From Microvirga pudoricolor (GTDB lineage Bacteria > Pseudomonadota > Alphaproteobacteria > Rhizobiales > Beijerinckiaceae), in assembly GCF_016892705.1 (NCBI RefSeq), contig NZ_JAFEMB010000009.1:78709-142708 (forward strand): a stretch of DNA of 64,000 nucleotides, given 5' to 3'. A model generated the notes under the pieces. That model worked only from the letters and a program-made list of their open reading frames with translations, did no database searches and had not been told where the DNA came from. Below are positions 16,861 through 27,243 of the stretch, in pieces; within the stretch, counting starts at the first letter, position 1; every line of letters starts with the position of its first letter. The position numbers were made by a program, and so were the translations under genes.

Positions 16861-17622
16861 TCAGATCACCACCACCTGCGCGCCGACGGGGACCCGATTG
16901 TAGAGATCGATCACGTCCCGGTTCAGCATGCGGATGCAGCCCGAGGAGACCGCCTGCCCAATGGTATGGGGCTCGTTGGTGCCGTGGATGCGATAGAGAG
17001 ACGAGCCCAAATACAGCGCGCGGGCCCCCAGCGGGTTCTCGGGCCCGCCCTCCATGAAGCGCGGCAGGTCGGGGCGGCGCTTGATCATCTCGGCCGGCGG
17101 GCGCCAGCTCGGCCACTCCCGCTTCATCGACACCGTCTTGCGGCCGGCCCATTCGAAGCCCGGCCGTCCGACCCCAATACCGTAGCGGATGGCCGTCCCA
17201 TCGCCCTGAACCAGGTAGAGGTATTTCGACGGTGTATCGATGATCACCGTGCCGGCTCTTTCCCGGCCTCGATACCCCACGACCTGACGCTGGAACTCGG
17301 CGGATGGCTCCATGCCGATAGTGCCTCCGATGTCCTGATCGTAGGGGAGGGAGGCGGTCTCCCGATCCGGCGGAAGCGCCCCGTAAGGGTATCCCGTCGC
17401 CGGATCGATGGGCGCGTAGCGCGGGTCGCGCCGGGCGGATCGCCTCGACTGGACCGGAGGCAGTCCGGGCTCGTAGGCGCTCGGCGACCCATATCCGGGC
17501 ACGACCAAGAGGTTCCCGTACACATCCCTTGGGCCCCCGTAATAGGACTGGGCCAGGGCCGCACCGGGAACCGTGAAAGCCGTCAAAGTGAGGAGAGCCG
17601 AACCGCACAACCACCCGCGCAT
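16861..17622 (-). CDS. L,D-transpeptidase (YkuD domain)
   Basis: A 253-residue exported enzyme. A signal peptide (M-R-G-W-L-C-G-S-A-L-L-T-L-T-A-F-T-V) is followed by a Tyr/Pro-rich linker and a C-terminal YkuD domain. The catalytic signature reads R-I-H-G-T-N-E-P-H ... A-V-S-S-G-C-I-R-M-L, with His213 and nucleophile Cys229. It forms 3-3 peptidoglycan cross-links or attaches proteins to the wall; Hyphomicrobiales carry many paralogues. The start is placed at the signal peptide; 28 upstream codons are unsupported. It is divergent from the DMT transporter gene. Confidence 0.93.
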   Translation of the reverse strand: MRGWLCGSALLTLTAFTVPGAALAQSYYGGPRDVYGNLLVVPGYGSPSAYEPGLPPVQSRRSARRDPRYAPIDPATGYPYGALPPDRETASLPYDQDIGGTIGMEPSAEFQRQVVGYRGRERAGTVIIDTPSKYLYLVQGDGTAIRYGIGVGRPGFEWAGRKTVSMKREWPSWRPPAEMIKRRPDLPRFMEGGPENPLGARALYLGSSLYRIHGTNEPHTIGQAVSSGCIRMLNRDVIDLYNRVPVGAQVVVI

Positions 17623-17837
17623 CGGAAAAACCCTTTCAATTCCTGGAATATCGATAAACCTTCGACTGTCGGATCGAAGGCATCCGGATTTCGGCGCCCG
17701 TATCACCGCTGCGCACTCTCCTGTTCAGAGCTGCACAAAGAAGTGGCGGTGCCGGGACGAACATGATGTAAGACGCCTCTACGCCATAGGCCGAAAACCT
17801 TCGACCCGCTACGCTAACCATAACCGTCGAGCCCCCC

Positions 17838-18683
17838 ATGCAGTTCGGTCCTATCGTGAGGATGTCCGCTTCCATCGCGGTCCTGTCCGTCATGGATGCG
17901 GTCATCAAAGGCATGGCAGCCTATTACCCGGTCTTCCAGGTGGCCTTCCTGCGTTTCCTGTGCGGCAGCGTCATCGCGGTCGGAGCCGCCTGCATCCTGC
18001 GGCCGGGCTGGCCGTCTCGGGAAACCGTGGTGGCCAACAGCATGCGCGCCGTGGTGGCCGTGGTGACGGCTCTCAGCTTCTTCTACGCCCTGAGCCAGCT
18101 CCCCCTTGCCGAAACGCTGCTCCTGTCCTTCCTGGCCCCGATGTTCATCGCGCTGCTCGGCGTGATCATGCTGAAGGAGCGGGTGGATGGGCGCATCCTC
18201 GCGGCACTGGCCATGGGTTTCGCCGGAACCCTGGTCGTGGTCTTCGGCCAGTCCGGCGAGGAAGCCGGGGCCCGGTCCATCCCCGGCGTGGCGGCGGCCC
18301 TGGCATCCGCGCTCACCTATGCGCTCAGCATCGTGCTGCTGCGCTCCCGGGCCCAGCGCGATAAGTTCATGCACATCGTGCTGTTCCAGAACCTGGGGCC
18401 GATGGTGCTGTCGCTCCCGCTCGCGGTCTGGGTCTGGCAGAGCGTGCGCCTCGAGCATCTGCCCTGGTTCGCCCTCATGGGGGCGCTCGGCTTCGCGGGC
18501 CATATGCTGATGGTGTCGGCCTACGCCAAGGCGCCCGCGGCTCGCCTCGCGCCCTTGGAGTACACGGCGCTCATATGGGCGGCCCTCATCGGGTTCGGGG
18601 TCTTCAGCGAGGTTCCGACTTGGGCGACCGCCGTGGGTGGCGTGCTGATCGTCGCCGCAGCCTTCATGACCTCGCGGCGATGA
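17838..18683 (+). CDS. EamA/DMT family transporter
   Basis: A 281-residue membrane protein with ten predicted hydrophobic helices arranged as two EamA repeats (first begins S-A-S-I-A-V-L-S-V-M-D-A-V-I-K; second begins V-A-A-A-L-A-S-A-L-T-Y-A-L-S). The conserved L-K-E-R-V after helix 5 and the family's proline and glycine patterns fit the RhaT/YdcZ-like drug/metabolite superfamily. The substrate cannot be told from sequence. It ends 74 bp before the start of the groESL control region. Confidence 0.9.
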   Translation: MQFGPIVRMSASIAVLSVMDAVIKGMAAYYPVFQVAFLRFLCGSVIAVGAACILRPGWPSRETVVANSMRAVVAVVTALSFFYALSQLPLAETLLLSFLAPMFIALLGVIMLKERVDGRILAALAMGFAGTLVVVFGQSGEEAGARSIPGVAAALASALTYALSIVLLRSRAQRDKFMHIVLFQNLGPMVLSLPLAVWVWQSVRLEHLPWFALMGALGFAGHMLMVSAYAKAPAARLAPLEYTALIWAALIGFGVFSEVPTWATAVGGVLIVAAAFMTSRR

Positions 18684-18757
18684 CTGTCATATTGTAGCAT
18701 TTTGTGGGGGATCCACCGTCATAATTCCACCGCCGTTCATCTTATATGAACAGGCGT

Positions 18758-18788
18758 CTTGACTCGGTCCAAGGACATCCTTATCTCG
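18758..18788 (+). promoter_or_regulatory. RpoH (sigma-32)-type promoter of groESL
   Basis: CTTGAC (18758-18763), a 16-bp spacer and CTTATCTCG (18780-18788) match the alphaproteobacterial heat-shock promoter consensus CTTGAC-N16/17-CYTATNTNNG closely. It lies directly upstream of the CIRCE element. Confidence 0.7.
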
Positions 18789-18797
18789 CGGCCAGCG

Positions 18798-18824
18798 TTG
18801 GCACTCGTCGACCGACAGTGCTAA
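18798..18824 (+). promoter_or_regulatory. CIRCE element (HrcA operator) of groESL
   Basis: TTGGCACTC, 9 bp, then CAGTGCTAA: the consensus TTAGCACTC-N9-GAGTGCTAA with one mismatch in each arm. HrcA binding here would repress groESL at normal temperature. It is located 64 bp before groES, just after the -10 region. Confidence 0.92.
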
Positions 18825-18887
18825 CAGCTGGAAGATTATGAGCCGCGGCCCCTGGGGCTTAGCGCTAACAGTCGAAGAGGAAGTTCC

Positions 18888-19175
18888 ATGAAGTTCCGTC
18901 CGCTGCACGACCGCGTCGTCGTCCGCCGCATTGAAAGCGAAGAGAAGACGAAGGGCGGCATCATCATCCCGGATACCGCCAAGGAGAAGCCGCAAGAGGG
19001 CGAGATCGTCGCCGTCGGCTCCGGCGCCCGCGACGAGAGCGGCAAGATCGTTGCCCTCGACGTCAAGGCCGGCGACCGCGTCCTGTTCGGCAAGTGGTCC
19101 GGCACCGAGGTCAAGATCGATGGTCAGGACCTGCTGATCATGAAGGAATCCGACATCATGGGCGTGATCGCTTAA
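18888..19175 (+). CDS. groES: Co-chaperonin GroES
   Basis: A 95-residue Hsp10 co-chaperonin that caps the GroEL ring. The sequence opens with [14 protein letters not shown], contains the mobile-loop segment [16 protein letters not shown] and ends D-I-M-G-V-I-A, all canonical. GAGGAAG precedes the ATG. It forms an operon with groEL, 57 bp downstream, under the CIRCE/RpoH region. Confidence 0.98.
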   Translation: MKFRPLHDRVVVRRIESEEKTKGGIIIPDTAKEKPQEGEIVAVGSGARDESGKIVALDVKAGDRVLFGKWSGTEVKIDGQDLLIMKESDIMGVIA

Positions 19176-19229
19176 ACCTCAAGCGAACCGTCTTTCTCCC
19201 CGAATTACTCCCATTAACTGGAGGCATAG

Positions 19230-20879
<1,650 letters not shown>

Positions 20880-20904
20880 GTCCCGCACCTTCGCAGAAAT
20901 AAAT

Positions 20905-20932
20905 AGGCCCCGGGGGAAACTCCGGGGCTTCT
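20905..20932 (+). terminator. Terminator after groEL
   Basis: Stem GCCCCGG (20907-20913) pairs with CCGGGGC (20922-20928), followed by TTCTT. It lies 27 bp after the groEL stop. Confidence 0.75.
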
Positions 20933-21015
20933 TACGTTTGGGAAACTATTCGTCCGAAGAGTTTCTGGAAAAGCTTAGAGTAGATATGGCTAAGCCCTAT
21001 TAATAGGAAGTAGCC

Positions 21016-22698
21016 ATGGCCATTCATGTGATCGATGCTTCGAGACCAGTTCCTCCAGTTTACGGTGAGTGGGAACCTGGTTTCTGGCTTCAGGATGAGA
21101 ACAGCACGCTTGTTCTCTCCGCCGGTGCAGAGATTAATGCGTATGGGGAAAGCGGCTACGGGATCTTCGCCACTTATGGTTCGACTTTACTGATCGATGG
21201 GAGTGTTCATAGCGCACAGGGTTTGGGCATCGCGATGCATGGAGCGCTTGTTGTTGGGGCAAGTGCGGAGATCTTCGGCAAGTGGGGTGGAGTTTCGTTG
21301 TTCGAGGATCAGGTGGCTGGACGACCGAATGTCGTCATCAATGCCGGCCTGATCAAAAGCCAGCAATCGGCCGGTCTCATCATTACGTCTATGCATAGCG
21401 TCATCTCGAATTCAGGCACGATTGCTGGAAATGCCGGTATCTGGGTGGAGGGCAGCAACACCCCAAACCAGAGCATGGCCTTGACCAATACAGGTCTGAT
21501 CCAAGGCGATAAAACCGCCATTCTGGGTGTTGGTTATGGCTCCAACGTCATCAAGAACAAGGGCGTCATCAACGGATCGATCATCCTAGGATATGACAAC
21601 GACACTTATGACGGTCGTGGCGGTATCGTGAACGGAGACATTTTCCTCGGTTCTGGAGACGATGTGGCTTACGGCGGGGAAGGATCGGAAACCTTCTATG
21701 CCGGTGCGGGCGACGATTTTATCGATGGAGGGGATGGGGTCGATAACCTGCTCATGAGCTATGGAAGCTTGGGATCGGTTGTTCGGTATACGGTTGATTT
21801 ACGCATCCATGAGAAGCAGCAGGTATCCCATACAAGCTGGATCGTTGCCCGTAATATCGAGAATCTTGTAGGCGGCACGCTTTCGGACATCTTCATCGGT
21901 AACAGCGATGCCAACACACTCGTCGGCGATGCAGGCAATGACACCCTCGACGGCTACGATGGTAACGACCTTCTGAGTGGTGGAGCAGGCAACGATCTCC
22001 TTGTCGGCGGTGCGGGTGTGGATACGGCTGTGTTCACCGGCAAATTCTTAGATTACACAATCGCTGTGAACCGAGGCGGCAGCCTAACGATCACCGACAA
22101 GCGCGCGTCAGGCGATGGCGTAGATGTTCTAGGGGGGGTGGAGTTTGCGCTCTTCAGTGACCGCATTTACACCCTCCCGAAGGCGACACCCGATACCACG
22201 AGCGATGTCACTGTCGTCATCAAGCCTGCTGAGGACACCGGCAAGGCCGTCGTCCTGCCGACCGTATTCCAATCCGTTGCAACCTCGCTGATCCTCAAGG
22301 GCGGCAAAAAAGCCGATGTGCTGCAAGGCGGGTCGGGGGACGATTACCTGAACGGCGGGCTGGGACGGGACAAGATCGCGGGTGGTCTGGGCGAGGACAC
22401 CTTCGCGTTCACCACTAGGCTCAAGAACAACGTCGACAAACTCCTCGACTTCACCTCGGGCGAGGACACCATTGCGCTGTCCAAGGCCATCTTCACGGGC
22501 CTCAGGAAGGGTGCCCTCGACAAGGACGCCTTCCGGGTCGGGAAGACGGCTCTCGATGCGGATGACCGGATCATCTACGACGCCGTCAAGGGAACCCTGT
22601 CCTTCGATGCGGACGGGTCTGGTGACATGCGGGCCGTGACCTTCGCGGCCCTCAAGGCCAAGGCGGCGCTGACCGCCGCTGATTTCATGGTCATCTGA
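21016..22698 (+). CDS. Large RTX protein with repeat-rich N-terminal half
   Basis: A 560-residue protein. Residues 1-200 form a repetitive Asn/Gly/Ile-rich region (L-I-D-G-S-V-H-S-A-Q-G, V-I-N-A-G-L-I-K, L-T-N-T-G-L-I-Q-G, I-K-N-K-G-V-I-N-G) that looks like a right-handed beta-helix or adhesin-type rod. RTX nonapeptide blocks follow at about 210-245, 290-325 and 430-455. The C-terminal module (F-A-F-T-T-R-L ... L-S-F-D-A-D-G-S-G-D ... A-A-D-F-M-V-I) is shared with the RTX trio at 5.2-7.8 kb. It is probably type I-secreted, possibly surface-associated. TAGGAAG supports the start. The first half is lower in GC than the second. Confidence 0.85.
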   Translation: MAIHVIDASRPVPPVYGEWEPGFWLQDENSTLVLSAGAEINAYGESGYGIFATYGSTLLIDGSVHSAQGLGIAMHGALVVGASAEIFGKWGGVSLFEDQVAGRPNVVINAGLIKSQQSAGLIITSMHSVISNSGTIAGNAGIWVEGSNTPNQSMALTNTGLIQGDKTAILGVGYGSNVIKNKGVINGSIILGYDNDTYDGRGGIVNGDIFLGSGDDVAYGGEGSETFYAGAGDDFIDGGDGVDNLLMSYGSLGSVVRYTVDLRIHEKQQVSHTSWIVARNIENLVGGTLSDIFIGNSDANTLVGDAGNDTLDGYDGNDLLSGGAGNDLLVGGAGVDTAVFTGKFLDYTIAVNRGGSLTITDKRASGDGVDVLGGVEFALFSDRIYTLPKATPDTTSDVTVVIKPAEDTGKAVVLPTVFQSVATSLILKGGKKADVLQGGSGDDYLNGGLGRDKIAGGLGEDTFAFTTRLKNNVDKLLDFTSGEDTIALSKAIFTGLRKGALDKDAFRVGKTALDADDRIIYDAVKGTLSFDADGSGDMRAVTFAALKAKAALTAADFMVI

Positions 22699-22725
22699 GG
22701 GGTCGTTCAACCAGAATTTCATCGG

Positions 22726-22749
22726 CGCCCCGGAGGAAACTCCGGGGCG
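22726..22749. terminator. Bidirectional terminator between RTX and rhodanese genes
   Basis: A perfect 9-bp stem, CGCCCCGGA (22726-22734) with TCCGGGGCG (22741-22749), and a 6-nt loop, lying between two convergent genes. Confidence 0.75.
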
Positions 22750-22762
22750 TCGTCGTTGTCGG

Positions 22763-23188
22763 TCAGGCCGCCTCGGAGATCCGTCCCGGGTCCCTGCCGG
22801 CCGCGACGGCGAAGCCCTCGTCGGCCCAGCCCGTCATGCCGCCGATCATCACCTTGACGGATCGTCCGAGGCGGGCGAGCCGCAAGGCGGCCCGGTCGGT
22901 GCCGTTGCAATGGGGCCCCGCGCAATAGACGACGAACAGCGTGTCCGCTGGCCATTCGGCCATCCGGTGCTCGGTCATTTTGCCGTGGGGCAGGTTGATC
23001 GCTCCGGGCACATGGGCGCTGGCATAAAGCGCCGGTCCGCGAACGTCGAGGAGCACGAAGTCCGGCGCACCGGTGCGAAGGGATTCGTGGACGTCCCAGC
23101 AATCCGTCTCCAGTGAAAGACGGCGGGCGTAGTGCGCGGCGGCGACTTCCGCATCCGCGGCGGCGGTGTCGGATACGAGACTGGGCAT
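22763..23188 (-). CDS. Rhodanese-like domain protein
   Basis: A 141-residue single-domain rhodanese, a sulfurtransferase fold. Motifs are F-V-L-L-D-V-R-G-P-A-L-Y-A-S-A-H-V-P-G-A-I-N-L-P and the active-site loop V-V-Y-C-A-G-P-H-C-N-G-T, with the catalytic cysteine in Y-C-A. The loop is longer than in thiosulfate sulfurtransferases and carries a second cysteine. It is divergent from ftrA across an 88-bp gap, an arrangement suggesting that FtrA controls it. Confidence 0.9.
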   Translation of the reverse strand: MPSLVSDTAAADAEVAAAHYARRLSLETDCWDVHESLRTGAPDFVLLDVRGPALYASAHVPGAINLPHGKMTEHRMAEWPADTLFVVYCAGPHCNGTDRAALRLARLGRSVKVMIGGMTGWADEGFAVAAGRDPGRISEAA

Positions 23189-23276
23189 GGGCGAACTCCT
23201 GAGGTTTTCAGGGGTCGATCATCCTGGGCGCGACAAAGCTTGCCAACTGGCCGAAACGCCAAGTACCGTGAAGATC

Positions 23277-24278
23277 ATGCCAAACCCATTGGAGAACACA
23301 GTTTCTGCCGTAGCCGAGCAGCCCGATGGCCCCCTCGTGGCCGTCCTGGCCTATGACGGCCTGTGCACCTTCGAGTTCGGCGTCGCCTGCGAGGTGTTCG
23401 GACTTCCGCGCCCGGAACTGGGGGATCGATGGTACCGGTACCGCGTCTGCGGGATCGAGCCGGGACCGCTGCGGGCCGGGGGTGGCCTCTCGGTCACCGT
23501 GGAGATGGGCCTCGAGGGTTTGGCGGAGGCCGATCTCATCGTGGTGCCGGGGTGGCGGGGGATCGAGGCACCGGTGCCTTCTTGGCTTGTCGGCGCCTTG
23601 CGGGCCGCTCACGAGCGCGGCGCCAGGATCATGTCCCTGTGCTCCGGCATCGCGGTGCTGGCAGCGGCCGGCCTCCTCAACGGAAGGTCCGCCACGACCC
23701 ATTGGCGCTACGCGGAGGCCATGACGGCGCACTACCCCGGCATCCGCCTGGTGCCGGACGTGCTCTACGTGGACGAAGGTCCCGTCTTGACGGCCGCCGG
23801 CAGCGCCGCCGGAATCGACCTGTGCCTGCATGTGGTACGCCGCGATTTCGGGCCTGAGGCTGCCAACAGCGTGGCGCGCCGCCTGGTGGTGCCGCCCCAT
23901 CGCGATGGTGGGCAGGCCCAGTTCATCCGGATGCCTGTGCCCGAACCGCGCGAAGGCGCCCGGATGGGACGGCTCTTCGACTGGATGCGCGAGCGCCTGC
24001 CCGAGGAGCAACCGGTTGCCCGCCTCGCTGGGCAGGCCGGCATGAGCGTGCGCACCTTTCAGCGACGGTTTCAGGCCGCGACGGGCCAGACGCCGGGGGA
24101 GTGGCTTGTTGCGGCGCGGCTGCGCCGTGCGTGCGATCTGCTGGAAAGCGACGCCGCATCTCTCGACGACGTTGCCGTACAGGCCGGCTTCGGATCCCTG
24201 GCCACCATGCGGCACCACTTCGGAACGAGGCTGAACACCAGCCCCGGTGCCTACCGCAAGCGCTTCGGGCTGACCTGA
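23277..24278 (+). CDS. ftrA: AraC-family regulator FtrA (DJ-1/PfpI domain)
   Basis: A 333-residue GlxA/FtrA-type transcription factor: an N-terminal DJ-1/PfpI domain (V-A-V-L-A-Y-D-G-L-C-T-F-E-F, with the nucleophile-elbow cysteine in I-M-S-L-C-S-G-I) followed by a C-terminal double helix-turn-helix AraC domain (A-G-M-S-V-R-T-F-Q-R-R-F and A-G-F-G-S-L-A-T-M-R-H-H-F). Start chosen at MPNPLEN; 37 upstream codons overlap the divergent promoter and are doubtful. The effector is unknown. Its likely target is the divergent rhodanese gene. Confidence 0.88.
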   Translation: MPNPLENTVSAVAEQPDGPLVAVLAYDGLCTFEFGVACEVFGLPRPELGDRWYRYRVCGIEPGPLRAGGGLSVTVEMGLEGLAEADLIVVPGWRGIEAPVPSWLVGALRAAHERGARIMSLCSGIAVLAAAGLLNGRSATTHWRYAEAMTAHYPGIRLVPDVLYVDEGPVLTAAGSAAGIDLCLHVVRRDFGPEAANSVARRLVVPPHRDGGQAQFIRMPVPEPREGARMGRLFDWMRERLPEEQPVARLAGQAGMSVRTFQRRFQAATGQTPGEWLVAARLRRACDLLESDAASLDDVAVQAGFGSLATMRHHFGTRLNTSPGAYRKRFGLT

Positions 24279-24336
24279 GGATCAGGATCCCGGAACCGGC
24301 GTTGTCGCCCATCGATTGACCCCGGGAGGCCCAGCC

Positions 24337-24777
24337 ATGACCGCACCCGTTCCGTCCCCACGCCTGACCGACCGCCCCGAGGACCTGCGAGCCTTGCTGG
24401 GGCGTGTGAAGACCATTGCGGTGGTCGGCGCCAGCATGGATCCCTGGCGGCCCAGCTTCGGCGTGACGGGGTACCTGCATCGGCAGGGTTACAGGCTGAT
24501 CCCGGTCAATCCCATGGCGGTGGGGCAGGATCTCTTCGGAGAGCCCTTCCGGGCCAAGCTGCAGGACATCGGGGAGCAGGTGGATCTGGTGAACGTGTTC
24601 CGGCGGCCCGAGCATGTCCCGGGCGTGGTCGAGGACGCCATCGCGATCGGGGCACCCGCCATCTGGCTGCAACTCGGGATTGTCAACCTTGCGGCCGCCG
24701 CCCAAGCCGAGGCGGCCGGTATCGCCATGGTGATGAACCGCTGCATCAGCGTCGAGCATTCGCGCCTGATGCGTTGA
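24337..24777 (+). CDS. CoA-binding domain protein
   Basis: A 146-residue Rossmann-fold CoA-binding protein (YccU-like). It has T-I-A-V-V-G-A-S-M-D-P-W-R-P-S-F-G-V near the N terminus, G-Y-R-L-I-P-V-N-P in the second strand, V-N-V-F-R-R-P-E-H-V-P in the middle and W-L-Q-L-G-I-V-N near the end. The last segment ends M-N-R-C-I-S-V-E-H, close to the M-D-R-C motif of the family. GGGAGG precedes the ATG. The physiological role of this family is not established. Confidence 0.9.
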   Translation: MTAPVPSPRLTDRPEDLRALLGRVKTIAVVGASMDPWRPSFGVTGYLHRQGYRLIPVNPMAVGQDLFGEPFRAKLQDIGEQVDLVNVFRRPEHVPGVVEDAIAIGAPAIWLQLGIVNLAAAAQAEAAGIAMVMNRCISVEHSRLMR

Positions 24778-24852
24778 CCCCTCTTGGCCGCGACCCGAAC
24801 GAAATCATGTGCCATACGTTGCTTTCTGAACCGGCTAAGGAAAGCGAACGGC

Positions 24853-25395
24853 ATGAGAGATCGTCATTCGTCCTGGTGCGCCCCCCGGCGTCGCGCCCTC
24901 CACAGCCTGATCGCGCTCACCCTCGCCTTGATGGCCTTGTTGCCCATGGCACAGGCCGCCGACGCACAGGCACTCCGCCCCGGCTCGGCCTCGCTTCGGA
25001 CCCTCGACCTTGGCCCGACGGTCCGCTGGTACGAGACCCATTTGGGATTCCGGCAGGTCTCGGTGGACAGCCGGGTCCAGGCGCGAAGGGTCGTCCTCGA
25101 GCGCCAGGGCTTCCTGCTTGAGATCGCCGAGGACCACAAGGCGACGCCTCAGGCTGGCGCCGCCGATGTGGATACCACCAGTGCCACCGGCGTCCCCGTC
25201 GTCAGCCTTCTCGTGCCCGACGTGGATCGGGAGGTTCGCCGCCTTCGCGGGAGCGGGGTCGAGATCGTGCGGGATCCGGAAGATGATCTCGACGGCAGCT
25301 TTCGTTCGGCTCTCATCAGCGATTACGGACATCGCACGGTGGAACTGCGCGAGCCGCTGGGGTCGCCGGGAAGCTTTCACCCGACCGGCCGATAA
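24853..25395 (+). CDS. Exported VOC (glyoxalase-like) protein
   Basis: A 180-residue protein with an apparent N-terminal signal (Arg-rich start, then L-I-A-L-T-L-A-L-M-A-L-L-P-M-A-Q-A) followed by one vicinal-oxygen-chelate domain: L-R-T-L-D-L-G-P-T-V-R-W-Y-E-T-H-L-G-F, the central V-P-V-V-S-L-L-V-P-D-V-D, and I-S-D-Y-G-H-R-T-V-E-L near the end. Glu and His positions could bind a metal, but the substrate is unknown. A periplasmic VOC protein is less usual than a cytosolic one. Start chosen at the signal peptide; the frame is open to 24784. Confidence 0.78.
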   Translation: MRDRHSSWCAPRRRALHSLIALTLALMALLPMAQAADAQALRPGSASLRTLDLGPTVRWYETHLGFRQVSVDSRVQARRVVLERQGFLLEIAEDHKATPQAGAADVDTTSATGVPVVSLLVPDVDREVRRLRGSGVEIVRDPEDDLDGSFRSALISDYGHRTVELREPLGSPGSFHPTGR

Positions 25396-25489
25396 TCCGC
25401 TGCAGAGAATATTCGGCGCCGGCCGGAATAAAGCGGTTCAGGGGGTGTCTTTTGCTTCGTGGTCTCCATGGACCCAAAGGAGAGATCCC

Positions 25490-25873
25490 ATGACATTCCC
25501 CCTGCGCTCCGTCCTCGCGGTTTTGGCAGTTGCGGCCTCCACGGCCGCCTTCGCCCAGATGGCTCCCGCCAAGGTGGCTGATACCAGCAAGGGCAAGGCT
25601 CTCGTGGACGCGAAAGGCATGACCCTCTACACGTTCGACCGCGATGCGCCCGGCAAGTCCAACTGCAACGGCACCTGCGCCACCAACTGGCCGCCGCTGA
25701 TGGCTTCGGCGGACGCGAAGGCTGCCGGCGATTGGATGCCCGTCAAGCGCGACGACGGCTCCATGATGTGGGCCTACAAGGGCAAGCCGCTCTACACCTG
25801 GGCGAAGGATGCCAAAGCCGGCGACGTGACCGGTGACGGCGTCAACCAAGTCTGGCACGTCGCCACCCCGTAA
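25490..25873 (+). CDS. Secreted COG4315-type repeat protein
   Basis: A 127-residue exported protein with a clear signal peptide (M-T-F-P-L-R-S-V-L-A-V-L-A-V-A-A-S-T-A-A). It carries the family's repeated pattern: T-L-Y-T-F-D-R-D-A-P-G-K-S-N-C-N-G-T-C-A, then N-W-P-P-L, then P-L-Y-T-W-A-K-D and the end V-W-H-V. Function is unknown; homologues are often predicted lipoproteins, but this one lacks a lipobox cysteine. AAAGGAGA precedes the ATG. It lies just upstream of an ECF sigma/anti-sigma pair, so it is a likely target of that sigma factor. Confidence 0.88.
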   Translation: MTFPLRSVLAVLAVAASTAAFAQMAPAKVADTSKGKALVDAKGMTLYTFDRDAPGKSNCNGTCATNWPPLMASADAKAAGDWMPVKRDDGSMMWAYKGKPLYTWAKDAKAGDVTGDGVNQVWHVATP

Positions 25874-25891
25874 AGTCCCCTCGCGTTCCAC

Positions 25892-26416
25892 GTGGAAGAC
25901 GCTTTCTTGAACGAGATCGCCGCCCTTCTCGAGCCGCAGATTCCCGGCCTCAGGCGCTATGCCTGGGCCCTGCTGCGCGACGACGAGGCAGCGGACGATC
26001 TCGTTCAGGACACCCTGGAACGGGCCATCGGCCACTGGACCCAGAGACGCCGCGAAGGCGACCTTCGGGCTTGGCTCTTCACCATCCAGCGCAACCTCTT
26101 TCTCAACGGAGAGCGGCGGCGCAGGCGGCGCGGCCCGCATGTGGGTGTGGAGAGCCTGGAGACACTGCCGTCCACCGAGTCCCGCCCGGACGAGTCGTCC
26201 GAGCTGCGCGACGTTCTCGCCGGGCTCGAGGCGCTGCCCGAGGAACAGCGCTCGGTCCTGCTGCTCGTGGCTGTGGAGGATTTCTCCTACGAGCAAGCGG
26301 CCAGAGCCCTCGATCTCCCGATCGGGACGGTCATGTCCCGGCTGAGCCGGGCCCGGGAGAGGATGCGGCAGTTCATGGAGAATGGACGGAGGACCGTCCT
26401 GAGGAGAGTGAAGTGA
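25892..26416 (+). CDS. ECF-type RNA polymerase sigma factor
   Basis: A 174-residue extracytoplasmic-function sigma factor. Region 2 is L-R-R-Y-A-W-A-L-L-R-D-D-E-A-A-D-D-L-V-Q-D-T and W-L-F-T-I-Q-R-N; region 4 is L-P-E-E-Q-R-S-V-L-L-L-V and I-G-T-V-M-S-R-L-S-R-A-R. The GTG start lies 18 bp after the stop of the COG4315-type gene. Its own stop overlaps the GTG of the anti-sigma gene (GTGA), the usual coupling for such pairs. Confidence 0.93.
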   Translation: MEDAFLNEIAALLEPQIPGLRRYAWALLRDDEAADDLVQDTLERAIGHWTQRRREGDLRAWLFTIQRNLFLNGERRRRRRGPHVGVESLETLPSTESRPDESSELRDVLAGLEALPEEQRSVLLLVAVEDFSYEQAARALDLPIGTVMSRLSRARERMRQFMENGRRTVLRRVK

Positions 26417-27240
26417 CGGAGGAGCGCCCCATCGGGCCGCCTATCGGCGAAGACGATCTGCAGGCCTATGTGGACGGCCGGCTTCCGCCCACGCGCCTGG
26501 AGGCCGTGGAGGTCTATCTTGCCGCGCACCCGGCCGCCGAGGCACAGGCGCAGGCCGAAATCGAACAGCGCAACCTGCTCCGCGCCCGTCTGGCCTTCAA
26601 GGCTCAGGAGCCGATACCCTCCCGCCTGAGGGTCGCCAACATCTTGGCCGAGCATAGCCGGGAGCCGCGTCTCCCGTGGGCGTCCATCGCGGCGGCCGTG
26701 GCATGGCTGGCGATCGGGATCGGCGTGGGAGCGGGGGGAATGGCCTGGTACGGCCATCTCGGGGCATCCCCAACCCCGGTCGCTCAATTGGCGGCATCCG
26801 ATGCGATTACGGCCTACCGGACCTATGTGGGCGAGCGACTTCATGCCGTTGAGGTTCCGGCCGAGCAGGAAGCCCATCTCGTGCAATGGCTCTCGCGCCG
26901 GGTCGGCAAACCGCTCCTGGCTCCCAATCTGACGGCCGAAGGATTCCGGCTCATGGGCGGGCGGCTATTGCCGGCGGGGGATGAGCCCGCCGCTTTGTTC
27001 ATGTACGATGACGGGCGTGGCAACCGCCTGACGCTCTATGCCCGCTCGGGCGGGGCTGGCGAGACCACGTCATTCCGCTTCGAGAACCAGGACGGCGTGT
27101 CAGCGTTCTCCTGGATCGACAACGGTCTGTCCTATGTGGTCACCGGGCGGGTGGACCGCGAGAGGCTTCTCGCGGTGGCGGAGGCTGCTTACCGTCAGTT
27201 CGAGGCGCAGCCCCAGCCGCCCGCCGGGGGCAAGCTCTAA
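26413..27240 (+). CDS. Membrane-bound anti-sigma factor
   Basis: A 275-residue protein with a cytosolic N-terminal helix bundle (D-D-L-Q-A-Y-V-D-G-R-L-P-P-T-R-L-E-A-V), one transmembrane segment at about 95-117 (A-V-A-W-L-A-I-G-I-G-V-G-A-G-G) and a periplasmic domain resembling predicted transmembrane transcriptional regulators (COG5662). There is no H-x3-C-x2-C zinc motif in the N-terminal domain. It would hold the preceding ECF factor inactive. The start is the GTG overlapping the sigma stop; the upstream open frame lies within the sigma gene. Confidence 0.88.
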   Translation: MTEERPIGPPIGEDDLQAYVDGRLPPTRLEAVEVYLAAHPAAEAQAQAEIEQRNLLRARLAFKAQEPIPSRLRVANILAEHSREPRLPWASIAAAVAWLAIGIGVGAGGMAWYGHLGASPTPVAQLAASDAITAYRTYVGERLHAVEVPAEQEAHLVQWLSRRVGKPLLAPNLTAEGFRLMGGRLLPAGDEPAALFMYDDGRGNRLTLYARSGGAGETTSFRFENQDGVSAFSWIDNGLSYVVTGRVDRERLLAVAEAAYRQFEAQPQPPAGGKL

Positions 27241-27243
27241 AAC

